Part shown: positions 49,891-58,810 of the stretch, piece after piece | Layout of the letters: each line of letters begins with the position of its first letter | How positions within the stretch are numbered: position 1 is the stretch's first letter | The notes under the pieces: generated by a model | What the model saw: the letters and a program-made list of their open reading frames with translations, nothing else | Told to the model about the DNA's origin: nothing | Database searches by the model: none | Translations under genes and position numbers: made by a program | Assembly (NCBI GenBank): GCA_963844325.1 | Contig: CAWJNV010000002.1 | Coordinates: 1,922,001-1,986,000 of the forward strand | Direction of reading: 5' to 3' | DNA from: CADCTQ01 sp963844325 | GTDB taxonomy: Bacteria > Bacteroidota > Bacteroidia > Cytophagales > 172606-1 | DNA length: 64,000 nt

Positions 49891-51912
49891 ATGGCTGAAG
49901 TAGATAAAGTCCAAGAATTACTAGCGGCAAACTTAATCCTGCCAATCATAAAGGACTTAGTAGCACCTAAAATTATTAAAGTTGTTCAAAAGCTTACTTC
50001 TAGAAAGGTTGATGCACTTAAATTGGAAAATAGTTTTGAAGAGTACTTGAGACAACGATATCTTAAGTTTATGATTATTGATACTCTAGTTTTTCCAAAC
50101 ATGCAAACATCATTTGATTTATTGTATGAGCCGCTTACTTTACAAACTCATGAGGCAAGCAGAAAATTTAAAGTTAAAATTAATGACTATCCAGAGTCTT
50201 TTTTGCCTGGATATTGCCGTGTTATTATTGAAGATACTGCCGGTATGGGAAAATCCACAGTTGCTAAAAAACTGTTTAAATCCGCTATTGAGCAAAAATC
50301 AGGAGTGCCAATTCTAATTGAACTAAGGCATTTAAATCATGATAATTCTATAATGCAGGAAATAAAGAAACAATTGTCACCTATTGGTAAAAGCGTTCCG
50401 CTTTCGCTTATAGTAAAAATAATTAATGAAGGAGGATTTATATTCTTGTTCGACGGCTATGATGAGATTGCTAATGCTAATAGAGATGCTGTTATTAAAG
50501 ACTTGCATAACTTTATTGAAAAATCAGACAATAATTCTTTCTTGATAACTTCTCGTTATGAAGCTTCGTTGGCCTCATTTGGAGATTTTCAAAAATTTAA
50601 CATAGAACCATTGACGCGAAAAGAAGCATACAGTTTAATTCGCAGGTATGATAGATATAGTTACAAAAAAATAGCATCAAATTTAATTCAAGAATTAAAG
50701 AAAAATACGGATGAGGCAATAGCTGAATTTCTTGAAAATCCTCTTCTTGTTTCACTTTTATTTAAGTCTTATGAGTATAAAAAAGATATCCCTTTAAAGA
50801 AGACTCAATTCTATCAGCAAGTTTTTAGTGCACTTTTTGAATCCCATGATCTTTCAAAAGAAGGATATTTTAAGAGGGAAAAGTATACTAAACTTCACAT
50901 AGATGATTTTGAAAGGGTGTTAAGACATGTAGGTTATTTTACTGCAATACAAAACAAGGTTGAATACGAATTGAATGATATTCAAAATACTATTGAACTT
51001 GTTAAGAAATACGTTTCGGATCTGAATTTTAAATCAAGTGATTTTGTGAAAGATCTACTTGAAACGGTTCCTTTATTTAAAAGAGAGGCTAATCAGGTTA
51101 AATGGGCCCATAAATCTTTGCAAGATTATTTTGCTGCTAAATTTATATGGATGGATGCTAAGGAAAATAGAGATAAGGTATTGGAAAAAATTTATAAAGA
51201 TGATGGTAATTCGCGTTTCTATAATATTATTGAATTATTTTACGAACTAGATGTCCAAGCCTTTGAATCTACGCTACTGTACTGGTTTCTAGATGATTTT
51301 AGGCGATACGCGAGGGAAAGTTATAGTGGTGTTAATGTATCCGAGAGGTTGATAAAAAAACGAATTGAGAATACTTTTCATAAGAGCTGCTATATTCAAA
51401 TTATCGATGAGGAAGGTAGTTTTGGTTCTGTAAAATCTACTATACAGGGTCGGAGTGATGAACCTGATGAGCCATTATTGCCAACGTTTAATTTTCAGGA
51501 ATTAAAAATTATATTGCAGGGCAATAATGGAAAATCAGTTTCTCTTGAACGCGCTGAAGGATACTATAGGTATGTTTATATAGATAAGCAAGAGCTAATT
51601 ATGTCGGTAGCTGTCTTTTATAAAAGCAATATAAACACAATGTTGCGATTTGTGCTTCGTAAGGAGCCAAACTTAGTACGAATAAACAGCCCGTTTAAAA
51701 TTGCCGATGAGTTGACCTTCTTGAAAAAGAATAGTTTTTATGCAACTGACGAATCAAAGGACAATATTTTGAATGAAGAAGCTGTATTTGAGAAGGTAAC
51801 AAATTTGATGAGTATGGGGGTGGCCATAAATTCTGGTGAGGCATTAGCCAGATTAGAAAGAATTGAAACAAGCAATTTAAGCAAAACTCAAGAAGAACTT
51901 TTGAACTGGTAA
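49891..51912 (+). CDS. NACHT-type STAND NTPase (probable phage-defence protein)
   Basis: This 673-residue protein is a STAND NTPase with a NACHT module. The N-terminal effector-like region (residues 1-100) is helical and not assignable. The P-loop is DTAGMGKST (115-123), Walker B is FIFLFDGYDE (183-192), the sensor is LITSR (218-222), and the winged-helix mark is WAHKSLQDYFAA (405-416), which matches the F-x-H-x-x-x-Q-E-Y-F-A-A pattern. The C-terminal 250 residues are unassigned and would be the ligand sensor. Bacterial NACHT proteins can defend against phage. Base composition is strongly A/T-rich, unlike its neighbours, and the gene follows an IS630 element. No other genes are obviously linked. 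Confidence 0.85.
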   Translation: MAEVDKVQELLAANLILPIIKDLVAPKIIKVVQKLTSRKVDALKLENSFEEYLRQRYLKFMIIDTLVFPNMQTSFDLLYEPLTLQTHEASRKFKVKINDYPESFLPGYCRVIIEDTAGMGKSTVAKKLFKSAIEQKSGVPILIELRHLNHDNSIMQEIKKQLSPIGKSVPLSLIVKIINEGGFIFLFDGYDEIANANRDAVIKDLHNFIEKSDNNSFLITSRYEASLASFGDFQKFNIEPLTRKEAYSLIRRYDRYSYKKIASNLIQELKKNTDEAIAEFLENPLLVSLLFKSYEYKKDIPLKKTQFYQQVFSALFESHDLSKEGYFKREKYTKLHIDDFERVLRHVGYFTAIQNKVEYELNDIQNTIELVKKYVSDLNFKSSDFVKDLLETVPLFKREANQVKWAHKSLQDYFAAKFIWMDAKENRDKVLEKIYKDDGNSRFYNIIELFYELDVQAFESTLLYWFLDDFRRYARESYSGVNVSERLIKKRIENTFHKSCYIQIIDEEGSFGSVKSTIQGRSDEPDEPLLPTFNFQELKIILQGNNGKSVSLERAEGYYRYVYIDKQELIMSVAVFYKSNINTMLRFVLRKEPNLVRINSPFKIADELTFLKKNSFYATDESKDNILNEEAVFEKVTNLMSMGVAINSGEALARLERIETSNLSKTQEELLNW

Positions 51913-52213
51913 TTGATGCTATGGACTTCTATTCGATATCTGTTGATTGAATTGTTTAGCACTTGTATAGATAAAGAGGCTAATCGCCAAATGGATTTTA
52001 TGAAAGGTGTTAGCTTGTTTGAACTATTACTCCGAAAACCTTAATCTGGCGGTCAAATTTCACCTAATCCTTAACTGCTCTTGGTATAGCAAATAGCAAG
52101 CTTTTCGGTACACCAGCCACAAAAAGAGGCAAAGCAAGTCGAATCTAACCTGACCAAATTAAGGTTTTCGAAATACTATGAAACAGAATTAGTTTTTAAT
52201 ATACATATAGTTC
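51913..52213. other. Intergenic A/T-rich region after the NACHT gene
   Basis: No gene. It contains an imperfect inverted repeat: CGAAAACCTTAATCTGG (52034-52050) and CCAAATTAAGGTTTTCG (52160-52176). The A/T-rich composition ends near 52210 at the glpK stop, so the region is probably part of the acquired segment. Confidence 0.5.
52034..52176. repeat. Imperfect inverted repeat at the end of the A/T segment
   Basis: CGAAAACCTTAATCTGG (52034-52050) and CCAAATTAAGGTTTTCG (52160-52176) match as reverse complements with one mismatch. They may mark one end of the acquired segment. Confidence 0.6.
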
Positions 52214-53695
52214 TCACACCTTAAATGCCATCGCTGCCTGTACGGCCGTCTGCCAGCCACGGTAGAGCTTGGCCGCCTCCGGGGCGGGCATGGCCGGCTC
52301 GAAGGTTCGTTCGATGCCCCAGCGGTCGGTGATCTCGCGGCGGTCTTTCCAGAAGCCCACCGCCAGGCCGGCCAGGTACGCCGCCCCCAGCGCCGTGGTT
52401 TCGTTCACCACCGGCCGCTGCACGGGCACGCCCAGCACGTCGGCCTGGAACTGCATCAGGAAATTGTTGGCTACCGCCCCGCCGTCCACCCGGAGGCTTT
52501 GCAGGGTAATGCCCGCGTCTTCCTGCATCGCGTTGAGCACGTCCTTGGTCTGGTAGGCCATTGATTCGAGCGTAGCCCGGATGAAGTGTTCCTTCTGCGT
52601 ACCCCGCGTGAGGCCAAACACCGCCCCGCGCACCGTGCTGTCCCAGTAAGGCGTGCCCAGGCCCACGAAGGCCGGCACCACGTACACCCCTTCCGTCGAG
52701 GCCACCCGCGACGCGTACGTTTCGCTTTCCTTCGATTCGCGCAGCATCCGCAGGCCGTCGCGGAGCCACTGCACCGCCGAACCCGCCACGAAAATGCTGC
52801 CCTCCAGGGCGTACTCCACTTTGCCGTCGAAGCCCCAGGCAATGGTCGTGAGCAGGCCGTGCTGCGACAGGACCGCCTTTTCGCCGGTTTGCATGAGCAT
52901 GAAACAGCCCGTGCCGTAGGTATTTTTGGCCATGCCCGGCGTAAAGCACGCCTGCCCGAACAGGGCCGCCTGCTGGTCGCCGGCGATGCCCGCCACCGGG
53001 ATGCGCCGCCCGCCGAACAGCCCCGCCGTGTGGCCGTACACCTCCGACGACGCCTTTACCTCCGGCAGCATGGCCCGGGGCACGTCCAGGATGTCGAGCA
53101 GTTCGTCGTCCCACTTGCGTTCGAAGATGTTGTAGAGCAGCGTCCGCGAGGCGTTGGAGTAGTCGGTGACGTGGATGGCGCCGCCGGTGAGCTTCCACAC
53201 GAGCCACGTATCCACCGTGCCGAACAGCAGGTCGCCCCGTTGGGCTTTTTCGCGGGCTCCCGGCACGTGGTCAAGAATCCATTTTACCTTGGTGCCCGAA
53301 AAATAGGCGTCTACCAGCAGGCCCGTCTTCCGCCGGAAGGTATTTTCGTAGCCCCGCGCCTTGAGGTCCTCGCAGATGTCCACCGTCTGCCGCGACTGCC
53401 ACACAATGGCCCAGTACACGGGCTGGCCGGTATTTTTGTCCCACACGATGGCCGTTTCCCGCTGGTTGGTAATGCCCACGGCCTCAATCTCGGCGGCGGG
53501 CACCTTCGAGAGCATTTCGCCGATCACCGACCCCACCGACGCCCAAATCTCGTCGGCGTCGTGTTCCACCCAGCCGGGCTGCGGGAAGTACTGCGTAAAT
53601 TCCTTCTGGGCAATGTAGCGGATGGTGCCGGCCTGGTCGAACAAAATGGCCCGCGTGCTGGTGGTACCCTGGTCAATGGCGAGAATGTAGGACAT
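52214..53695 (-). CDS. glpK: Glycerol kinase
   Basis: This 493-residue FGGY-family kinase phosphorylates glycerol to sn-glycerol-3-phosphate. Signs are AIDQGTTSTRAILFDQ, WVEHDADEIWASV, the ITNQRETAIVWDKNTGQP motif, TYGTGCFMLMQTGEKAV and APYWD-like GLGTPYWDSTVRGA, ending in FWKDRREI. All core residues of the active site seem present. It lies downstream of glpF, separated by word repeats. Confidence 0.97.
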   Translation of the reverse strand: MSYILAIDQGTTSTRAILFDQAGTIRYIAQKEFTQYFPQPGWVEHDADEIWASVGSVIGEMLSKVPAAEIEAVGITNQRETAIVWDKNTGQPVYWAIVWQSRQTVDICEDLKARGYENTFRRKTGLLVDAYFSGTKVKWILDHVPGAREKAQRGDLLFGTVDTWLVWKLTGGAIHVTDYSNASRTLLYNIFERKWDDELLDILDVPRAMLPEVKASSEVYGHTAGLFGGRRIPVAGIAGDQQAALFGQACFTPGMAKNTYGTGCFMLMQTGEKAVLSQHGLLTTIAWGFDGKVEYALEGSIFVAGSAVQWLRDGLRMLRESKESETYASRVASTEGVYVVPAFVGLGTPYWDSTVRGAVFGLTRGTQKEHFIRATLESMAYQTKDVLNAMQEDAGITLQSLRVDGGAVANNFLMQFQADVLGVPVQRPVVNETTALGAAYLAGLAVGFWKDRREITDRWGIERTFEPAMPAPEAAKLYRGWQTAVQAAMAFKV

Positions 53696-53700
53696 ATTTT

Positions 53701-53748
53701 AATTACGAATGACGAATGACGAATGACGAATGACGAATGACGAATTAT
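53701..53748. repeat. GACGAAT tandem heptamer
   Basis: AATTACGAAT followed by GACGAAT repeated about five times in tandem lies directly upstream of the glpK start. Family related to the AATTACGA word at 34643. Confidence 0.85.
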
Positions 53749-53760
53749 GTTGACAAGAAA

Positions 53761-53862
53761 GGTTATGGCTGAATGGTTAGATGGCTGTATGGTTTTTTTC
53801 GAGATTCATTCTTCCCGCAGGCAACCATACAGCCATCTAACCATTCAGCCATTCAACCATAA
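53761..53862. repeat. ATGGCTGTATGGTTGA word repeat hairpin
   Basis: Left arm (53761-53793): GGTTATGGCTGAATGGTTAG and ATGGCTGTATGG. Right arm (53822-53862): CAACCATACAGCCATCTAAC and CATTCAGCCATTC. Located between glpF stop and glpK start, after the GACGAAT tract. Confidence 0.85.
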
Positions 53863-53887
53863 CTCTTTCTGTCAGTACAGCTAATGA

Positions 53888-54712
53888 CTAATTCTTCTCC
53901 GGTTGTCCCGGGCCTTCGGGGCGGGAGCGGTTTTCGGTGAATACGGCCACCAGGATGACGCCCAGGGCCAGGGCGGCGAATACCCAGAGCAGCGGGTTGA
54001 CCGTATCGGTGAACAGGGCTTTGTACACCAACGCCCCCAGCACGCCGCCCAGGCACGGGCCCACCACCGGAATCCAGGCGTAAGCCCAGTCGGAGGAACC
54101 CTTGCCGACGATGGGCAGCACCGCGTGGGCCAGCCGCGGACCCAGGTCGCGGGCCGGGTTGATGGCGTAGCCCGTGGTGGCCCCCAGCGACAAGCCGATG
54201 GACACGATCAAAAAGCCCACGATCAGCGGGTTGAGCCCTTCGGTAAAGCGGTGCGCCCCAATGGCCTGCAAGCCGAACAGCAGCACGGCCGTGCCCAGCA
54301 TTTCGCTCACCAGGTTCGACCATGTTTTGCGCACGGCCGGGCCCGTGGCGAACACGGCCAGCTTGGTGCCCGCGTCCAGGGTTTCTTTCCAGTGCGGCAG
54401 GTAGTACACCCACACGAACGTAGCCCCCAGGAAAGCCCCCAGCAACTGGGCCGCCACGTAGGCCGGCACCTGTGCCCAGGGAAAATCACCGGCCACGGCC
54501 AGGCCCAGGGTAACCGCCGGGTTGAGGTGGGCGCCGCTGATGCCGCCCACGGCGTACACTGGGAACGCCACGGCGAAGCCCCAGCCCAGGGTAATCACGA
54601 TCCAGCCCGAACCGGAGGCCTTTGTCTTGCTGAGGATCGTACCCGCCACGACGCCGCCGCCGAGCACGAATACGAACATGGTGCCGACCAGCTCGGCTGC
54701 GAATGGGGTCAT
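53888..54712 (-). CDS. glpF: Aquaglyceroporin (glycerol facilitator)
   Basis: This 274-residue MIP-family channel has six helices and two NPA motifs: GAHLNPAVTLGLA and YAINPARDLGPR. The Asp after NPAR is the marker for glycerol-type channels, so glycerol rather than water is the likely solute. The N-terminal half starts with AAELVGTMFVFVLGGGV. The C-terminal tail is polar. It lies upstream of glpK, and the two genes form a glycerol-uptake pair. Confidence 0.95.
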   Translation of the reverse strand: MTPFAAELVGTMFVFVLGGGVVAGTILSKTKASGSGWIVITLGWGFAVAFPVYAVGGISGAHLNPAVTLGLAVAGDFPWAQVPAYVAAQLLGAFLGATFVWVYYLPHWKETLDAGTKLAVFATGPAVRKTWSNLVSEMLGTAVLLFGLQAIGAHRFTEGLNPLIVGFLIVSIGLSLGATTGYAINPARDLGPRLAHAVLPIVGKGSSDWAYAWIPVVGPCLGGVLGALVYKALFTDTVNPLLWVFAALALGVILVAVFTENRSRPEGPGQPEKN

Positions 54713-54721
54713 GGGGGAGGG

Positions 54722-54750
54722 AGGGAGTTAGGGAGTTTGGGAGTTTGGGC
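54722..54750. repeat. GGGAGTTTGGGAGTTT word tract
   Basis: GGGAGTTAGGGAGTTTGGGA and GTTTGGGCGTC separate glpF from the NagX-type gene. Mirror relative of the tract at 30361. Confidence 0.6.
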
Positions 54751-54765
54751 GTCAAGGCGTTGGGA

Positions 54766-55923
54766 TTATACTTTGAGGATGATGTTGCGGCGGTACATCC
54801 ACCAGACCAGGGCCAGGAAAAGCAGCACGTAGGAGAGGGCCCAGGCCAGGGAGGCGTTGTGGGGGGAGAGCAGCGGCGTGTAAATCGTTTGGTACAGGTA
54901 GCCTTGCAGGCCCGTTTCCTTGCCGCCCGCGCCGGTCAGTTTCACCATATTGAGGAGGCGGGGCAGCAGGCCGGCAATGAAAAAAGCCGTGATGGCGTTG
55001 ACCCCGAAGGCCACGAAGGGTTTGGTCCAGCCGCGGTAGCCCTTTACGTCCACCAGCCAGTAGCACAGCGCCAGCCCGTTGAGGGCCAGCCCCGACGTGT
55101 AGAGCACGTACGAACTCGTCCACAGCGACTTGTTGATCGGGAAGGCATAGTTCCAGGCCAGGCCGGCCACCAGGGCGGCGTTGGCGAATACGAACATCCA
55201 CACTACCTTTTCGGCCGGCGCCTCCTCGCGGCGGATCCAGTGGCCGGTGAGTACGCCCGAAAGGCCGGTGGCAATGGCGGGCAGGGTGCTCAGCAGGCCC
55301 TCCGGGTCCCACACCTTGCTGGTCCGCCACAGGTGACCGGCCAGCAGCTTGTAATCCACCCAGGCGGCCAGGTTGGTGGTGGGTTGCAGGTTGGCGAAGC
55401 CCACGCCGGGTACGGGTACAAAGCACATGAGCAGGTAGTACACCCCCAGCAATCCGCCCATCAGCCACGCCTGGGTGCGCCAGTTCGTCTTGAGAAAGAT
55501 GATGCCGCACACCAGGAACACCACCGCAATCCGCTGCAACACGCCGGGGATGCGCACAGTACTGAAGTCAAACGAGGGGAAAAGGGCCAGCAGCAAACCC
55601 AGGCCGAACAGGATGAGGCTCCGCTTGAAGATGCGGCCGATGGTCGCCGCGTGGGCCTCGGGCCGGGACCGGACGGAACTCAGGGCGTACGTAACGGCCA
55701 CGCCCACGATGAACAGGAAAAACGGGAACACCAGGTCGGTGGGCGTGCAGCCGTGCCACTCGGCGTGCCGCAGGGGGGCGTACACGTGGCTCCAACTGCC
55801 CGGGTTGTTCACCAGGATCATGGCGGCCACGGTAATGCCGCGAAATACGTCCAGCGACAACAGCCGCGGACGGGCCGCGCCGGCCGCCGGAACAATGAGG
55901 GGTTGGGGGCTTTGTTCGATCAT
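54766..55923 (-). CDS. NagX/HGSNAT-like acyltransferase membrane protein
   Basis: This 385-residue membrane protein has the DUF1624/HGSNAT pattern: RLLSLDVFRGITVAAMILVN and a His in AEWHGCTPTDLVFPFFLFIVG, the strong family mark. About 10 helices follow (LILFGLGLLLALF, LQRIAVVFLVCGIIFL and others). The human relative acetylates terminal glucosamine of heparan sulfate across the membrane. Bacterial homologues, often beside amino-sugar or glycan genes, have no firm function. Its place next to glpF may be operon chance. Confidence 0.85.
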   Translation of the reverse strand: MIEQSPQPLIVPAAGAARPRLLSLDVFRGITVAAMILVNNPGSWSHVYAPLRHAEWHGCTPTDLVFPFFLFIVGVAVTYALSSVRSRPEAHAATIGRIFKRSLILFGLGLLLALFPSFDFSTVRIPGVLQRIAVVFLVCGIIFLKTNWRTQAWLMGGLLGVYYLLMCFVPVPGVGFANLQPTTNLAAWVDYKLLAGHLWRTSKVWDPEGLLSTLPAIATGLSGVLTGHWIRREEAPAEKVVWMFVFANAALVAGLAWNYAFPINKSLWTSSYVLYTSGLALNGLALCYWLVDVKGYRGWTKPFVAFGVNAITAFFIAGLLPRLLNMVKLTGAGGKETGLQGYLYQTIYTPLLSPHNASLAWALSYVLLFLALVWWMYRRNIILKV

Positions 55924-55940
55924 CGGGGAGGAGTGTATGC

Positions 55941-56053
55941 TTATATGGCTGAATGGTTATATGGCTGATTGTTATATGGTTATATGGCTGCATGGTCAAT
56001 TCAACAACCATTCAACCATATAGCCATGCAACCATTTAACCATCCAGCCATTC
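55941..56053. repeat. ATGGCTGTATGGTTGA word repeat hairpin
   Basis: Left arm (55941-55997): TTATATGGCTGAATGGTTAT, ATGGCTGATTG and others. Right arm (55998-56053): CAACCATTCAACCATATAG, CCATGCAACC and CATCCAGCCATTCC. Fills the gap from the NagX start back towards the hsdM stop. Confidence 0.85.
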
Positions 56054-56128
56054 CGCCAAAGTTGCAATCCGTTCTCAAAATAAGCATACAATCGGGGATT
56101 ATCAAACGCCGCCCCCAATCCGGTTCTT

Positions 56129-57547
56129 TCAGGTGGTTTGGAGCAGGGCTTTGAGGCAGTCTTCGAGCTGGGCGTGCACCTGCCCGAGCTTCTCGTGCAG
56201 GTCGTCCATTTCCCGGCGCAGCCGGTACAGGTCGGGTCCGGCGGCGGTGGCCGGCTGCACGTACCGCTTGGGCGCCAGGTTGTAGTCGTGCGGGGCCCCT
56301 TGCAGGGCGCAGACGGGCAGCCGGGCGGCCACGCCGGCCACCGGCACGAAGTTGCGGTGCACCGCCGCGAGGGCATCCACGTGTTGCGGACGCATCCGGT
56401 TGCGGCGGCGGTCGGGCTCGAAGTGCGCCGACGCATCCACGAAGAGGACGTCGCGGTGCGGCCGGGCCTTGTCGAGTACCAGCAGGGCCACGTTGGTTTT
56501 GCAACTGTAGAAAATGTTGGGCGGCAGGTCCACCACGGCGTCGATGAGGTTGTGGTCCACGAGCAGCTTACGCACCTGGTACGTGCTGCCCATCTTGAAC
56601 AGCACCCCGTGGGGCACGATCACGGCCGCCCGGCCCGTGGCCGCCATCGAACGGAGCAGCAGCGACAGGAAATCTTCCTCCGGGGCGGGGCGCGCCTTGC
56701 CGTTTTTGGCCGGGGCCGCGCCGTTGAACAGGAAGGGCAGTCCTTCCGGCTGCGCGGGCAGCAATGGCAGGTCGCCGAAGGGCGGGTGCAGCAATACGCA
56801 GTCGTAGGTTTCGGCGGGGCGGCGCGACTTGCGGGCTTCGGCCAGGGTGTCTTTGCCCGATACCTGCGCCCCGGAAAGGCCGCTGAAAAACAGGTTGAAG
56901 TGCGCCAGTCCGCGGTAGTTGTCGTCGGGTTCGGCCCCGTAGAGGGCACCGGCCGGCACGGCGGTTGCCCGGGCCGCCTGCACCAGCAGGTTGCCCAGCC
57001 CGCAGGCCGGGTCGTACACGGTGTGGCCCGCCGACGGGTTCACCAGCCGCACCATCAGCGTGGCCAGGCTCTTGGGCGTGTAGAGGAAGCCGTGCTTGTG
57101 GAAGTTTTCTTCGGCGAACTTCTCCAGCAGGTACCCCACGGCCTGGCCGTTGCGGGCAATCTCCGCCGCGTCGGCGCCGAAGGAGAACAAGCCCAGTTCC
57201 GATACCAGACCCGCCAGGCGGGCCGGCCGCTGGGGATCGTCTTTGCCCGCCCACCGCGCAAAAGACACTTCGGCGAAGATGTTTTTGACCGCCGGGTGTC
57301 CGGCCAGTTGCCCCACGAGGCCGTCGAGCACCGGCGCTGCCGGGGCCGGCGGCGTATGCCTGAACAGCGGAGCCAGTTCCCGGGGCAGGTCCGGCGGCGC
57401 CACCGGGGCGTTGGGCAACCCCTTCGCGTCGTGCAGGTACCGGAGGGCCAGGGCCGCCAGGAAGTGCCGGAACGTAACTACGGAGCGGTCTTTGTCCTTG
57501 AACTTCCGGTACAACCCCGTAACAATAACCACAAACTCCTTATCCAT
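56129..57547 (-). CDS. N-6 DNA methyltransferase-like protein (HsdM-like, altered catalytic motif)
   Basis: This 472-residue protein matches HsdM: FLYTPKSLATLMVRLV (residues 154-169), SAM motif I YDPACGLGNLLVQAA (178-192), and DHNLIDAVVDLPPNIFYSCK (331-350). The catalytic motif IV, normally NPPF or NPPY, is HPPF at 254-257, so the conserved Asn is His. This would be expected to impair adenine methylation. The ATG at 57547 is used; an upstream GTG lies inside the word repeat. The half-size HsdS gene is upstream in the same direction. No HsdR is in the window. Confidence 0.85.
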   Translation of the reverse strand: MDKEFVVIVTGLYRKFKDKDRSVVTFRHFLAALALRYLHDAKGLPNAPVAPPDLPRELAPLFRHTPPAPAAPVLDGLVGQLAGHPAVKNIFAEVSFARWAGKDDPQRPARLAGLVSELGLFSFGADAAEIARNGQAVGYLLEKFAEENFHKHGFLYTPKSLATLMVRLVNPSAGHTVYDPACGLGNLLVQAARATAVPAGALYGAEPDDNYRGLAHFNLFFSGLSGAQVSGKDTLAEARKSRRPAETYDCVLLHPPFGDLPLLPAQPEGLPFLFNGAAPAKNGKARPAPEEDFLSLLLRSMAATGRAAVIVPHGVLFKMGSTYQVRKLLVDHNLIDAVVDLPPNIFYSCKTNVALLVLDKARPHRDVLFVDASAHFEPDRRRNRMRPQHVDALAAVHRNFVPVAGVAARLPVCALQGAPHDYNLAPKRYVQPATAAGPDLYRLRREMDDLHEKLGQVHAQLEDCLKALLQTT

Positions 57548-57570
57548 AGGTAAAAGGTAAAAATTGAAAT

Positions 57571-57718
57571 GGTACACTGATTTTGAGGGTACACTGATTG
57601 GTATGGTACACTGATTGATTATGATGGTTATGATTGATTATGATTCTTTTGGATCAGTCCTGGTCATAATCATCATAATCAATCCGTGTACTATTCGATC
57701 AATCCGTGTACTATTCGG
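57571..57718. repeat. GTACACTGATTGATTATGAT word repeat hairpin
   Basis: Left arm (57571-57655) repeats GGTACACTGAT three times and then GATTATGATGGTTATGATTG. Right arm (57661-57718) reads GGTCATAATCATCATAATCA, then ATCAATCCGTGTACTATTCG twice in tandem. It lies between the hsdS-like stop and the hsdM-like start. Confidence 0.85.
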
Positions 57719-58286
57719 CGAGGACGCGCTGGAGCAGCACTTCGCGGATGTATTCGTCCCTTTTCTCCTCCAGGGCCTGCTGCGTCTGCTTTTCCTCCCG
57801 GCGCACCCGCACCACCTCCAGCACTTGTTGCTGCACATCCAGGGAGGGCAGGGGCACTTCGAGGTTTTTGAGTACGCTCATGGGCAGCGAGAACATGCTG
57901 GTGCCCGAGGCGTGCGCCCGGAAATACCCTTCGGCCTGGGGGAGGTTGAGGTACCACTGCAAGTACGCCGGCCGCACCTGCGCGGGCGATTTTACCTTGA
58001 GCGAGAAAAATGCCGAAGAGATGACCTGCTTGCGGCCGGCACTGCCGATGAGGCAGGCCCGGGTGGCCTTGCCCTTCGCCAGCAGAATGATCTGGTCCGG
58101 TTGCAGCAGGTGTTTGGGTTTGACCAGGTCGGCGCTGATGCGCATGAGGCGGTCGGAGATCACGCACTGGGCGTCTACGTCTTTCATCTGGATTACCTCA
58201 ACTTCTCCGTTCAGGTTGTCGAGCAGGCGGTTGCGAAAGGTAATGCCGGTTTTAATGTCCACTAACTCTAGTAGTTTTACGATCAT
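57711..58286 (-). CDS. Half-size HsdS-like specificity protein
   Basis: This 191-residue protein is a single-target-recognition-domain HsdS. The TRD covers about residues 20-150 (GITFRNRLLDNLNGEVEVIQ, LLQPDQIILLAKGKATRACL, SAFFSLKVKSP, FSLPMSVLKNLEVPLPSLD), and the last part is a coiled coil (QQQVLEVVRVRREEKQTQQA). Ordinary HsdS has two TRDs and two coiled coils, so half-size proteins would need to dimerise. The stop codon lies in the word repeat that follows. It precedes the hsdM-like gene. Confidence 0.8.
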   Translation of the reverse strand: MIVKLLELVDIKTGITFRNRLLDNLNGEVEVIQMKDVDAQCVISDRLMRISADLVKPKHLLQPDQIILLAKGKATRACLIGSAGRKQVISSAFFSLKVKSPAQVRPAYLQWYLNLPQAEGYFRAHASGTSMFSLPMSVLKNLEVPLPSLDVQQQVLEVVRVRREEKQTQQALEEKRDEYIREVLLQRVLAE

Positions 58287-58810
58287 TCGGGTCAAAAAAA
58301 AGCTGAGTAATAATGCCCATCGCAGCCGTACCCCGGGCCCCCAAGTACCCCGGTGGGCGCTTCCTTGCGTGGCCCCGGACGGTAACGACGATAATTATAT
58401 TTTTTCTCACAAAAATGCAGAAAAACGGAAACACTTTACGCCCCTGCCGGGGGAAGAAATACGGCTTTTTTGCGAATTTATCTAGGTAAAAAGTACTATC
58501 TCCGTTCCCGGACGCGGTTTTGCCGCCCGCATCCCGGAAAGAGGCGATCCGGGCGGCAAAACCGGGTAAACCGGAGGATAAAAAGACGAAAAGTAACGTT
58601 GCCCTGTACGGCGGCGGCCGCAATTGGTTGCAGCACCCGGGGCTTCGGACGGGGTAAAAATTTTGGCGGCAACCCCAAAAAACCGCCCCGGGGGCGAACT
58701 ATCGGGGTGCGTTTTTTGTAATGTTGCAGAGCCGTTTGAAATAAGAAGCTTCTTCTTAACAGTCCGGTCGTTTGTTCTATTTCTAACTTATTCAAACACC
58801 CTGTTCTAAA
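58287..58810. other. Intergenic region
   Basis: No gene is supported. It contains a perfect 15 bp inverted repeat (CGGTTTTGCCGCCCG at 58515-58529; CGGGCGGCAAAACCG at 58550-58564). The last 80 bp are A/T-rich and should hold the promoter of the next gene. Confidence 0.5.
58515..58564. repeat. Perfect 15 bp inverted repeat
   Basis: CGGTTTTGCCGCCCG and CGGGCGGCAAAACCG are exact reverse complements separated by 20 bp. There is no T-tract. It may be a hairpin or regulator site. Confidence 0.75.
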
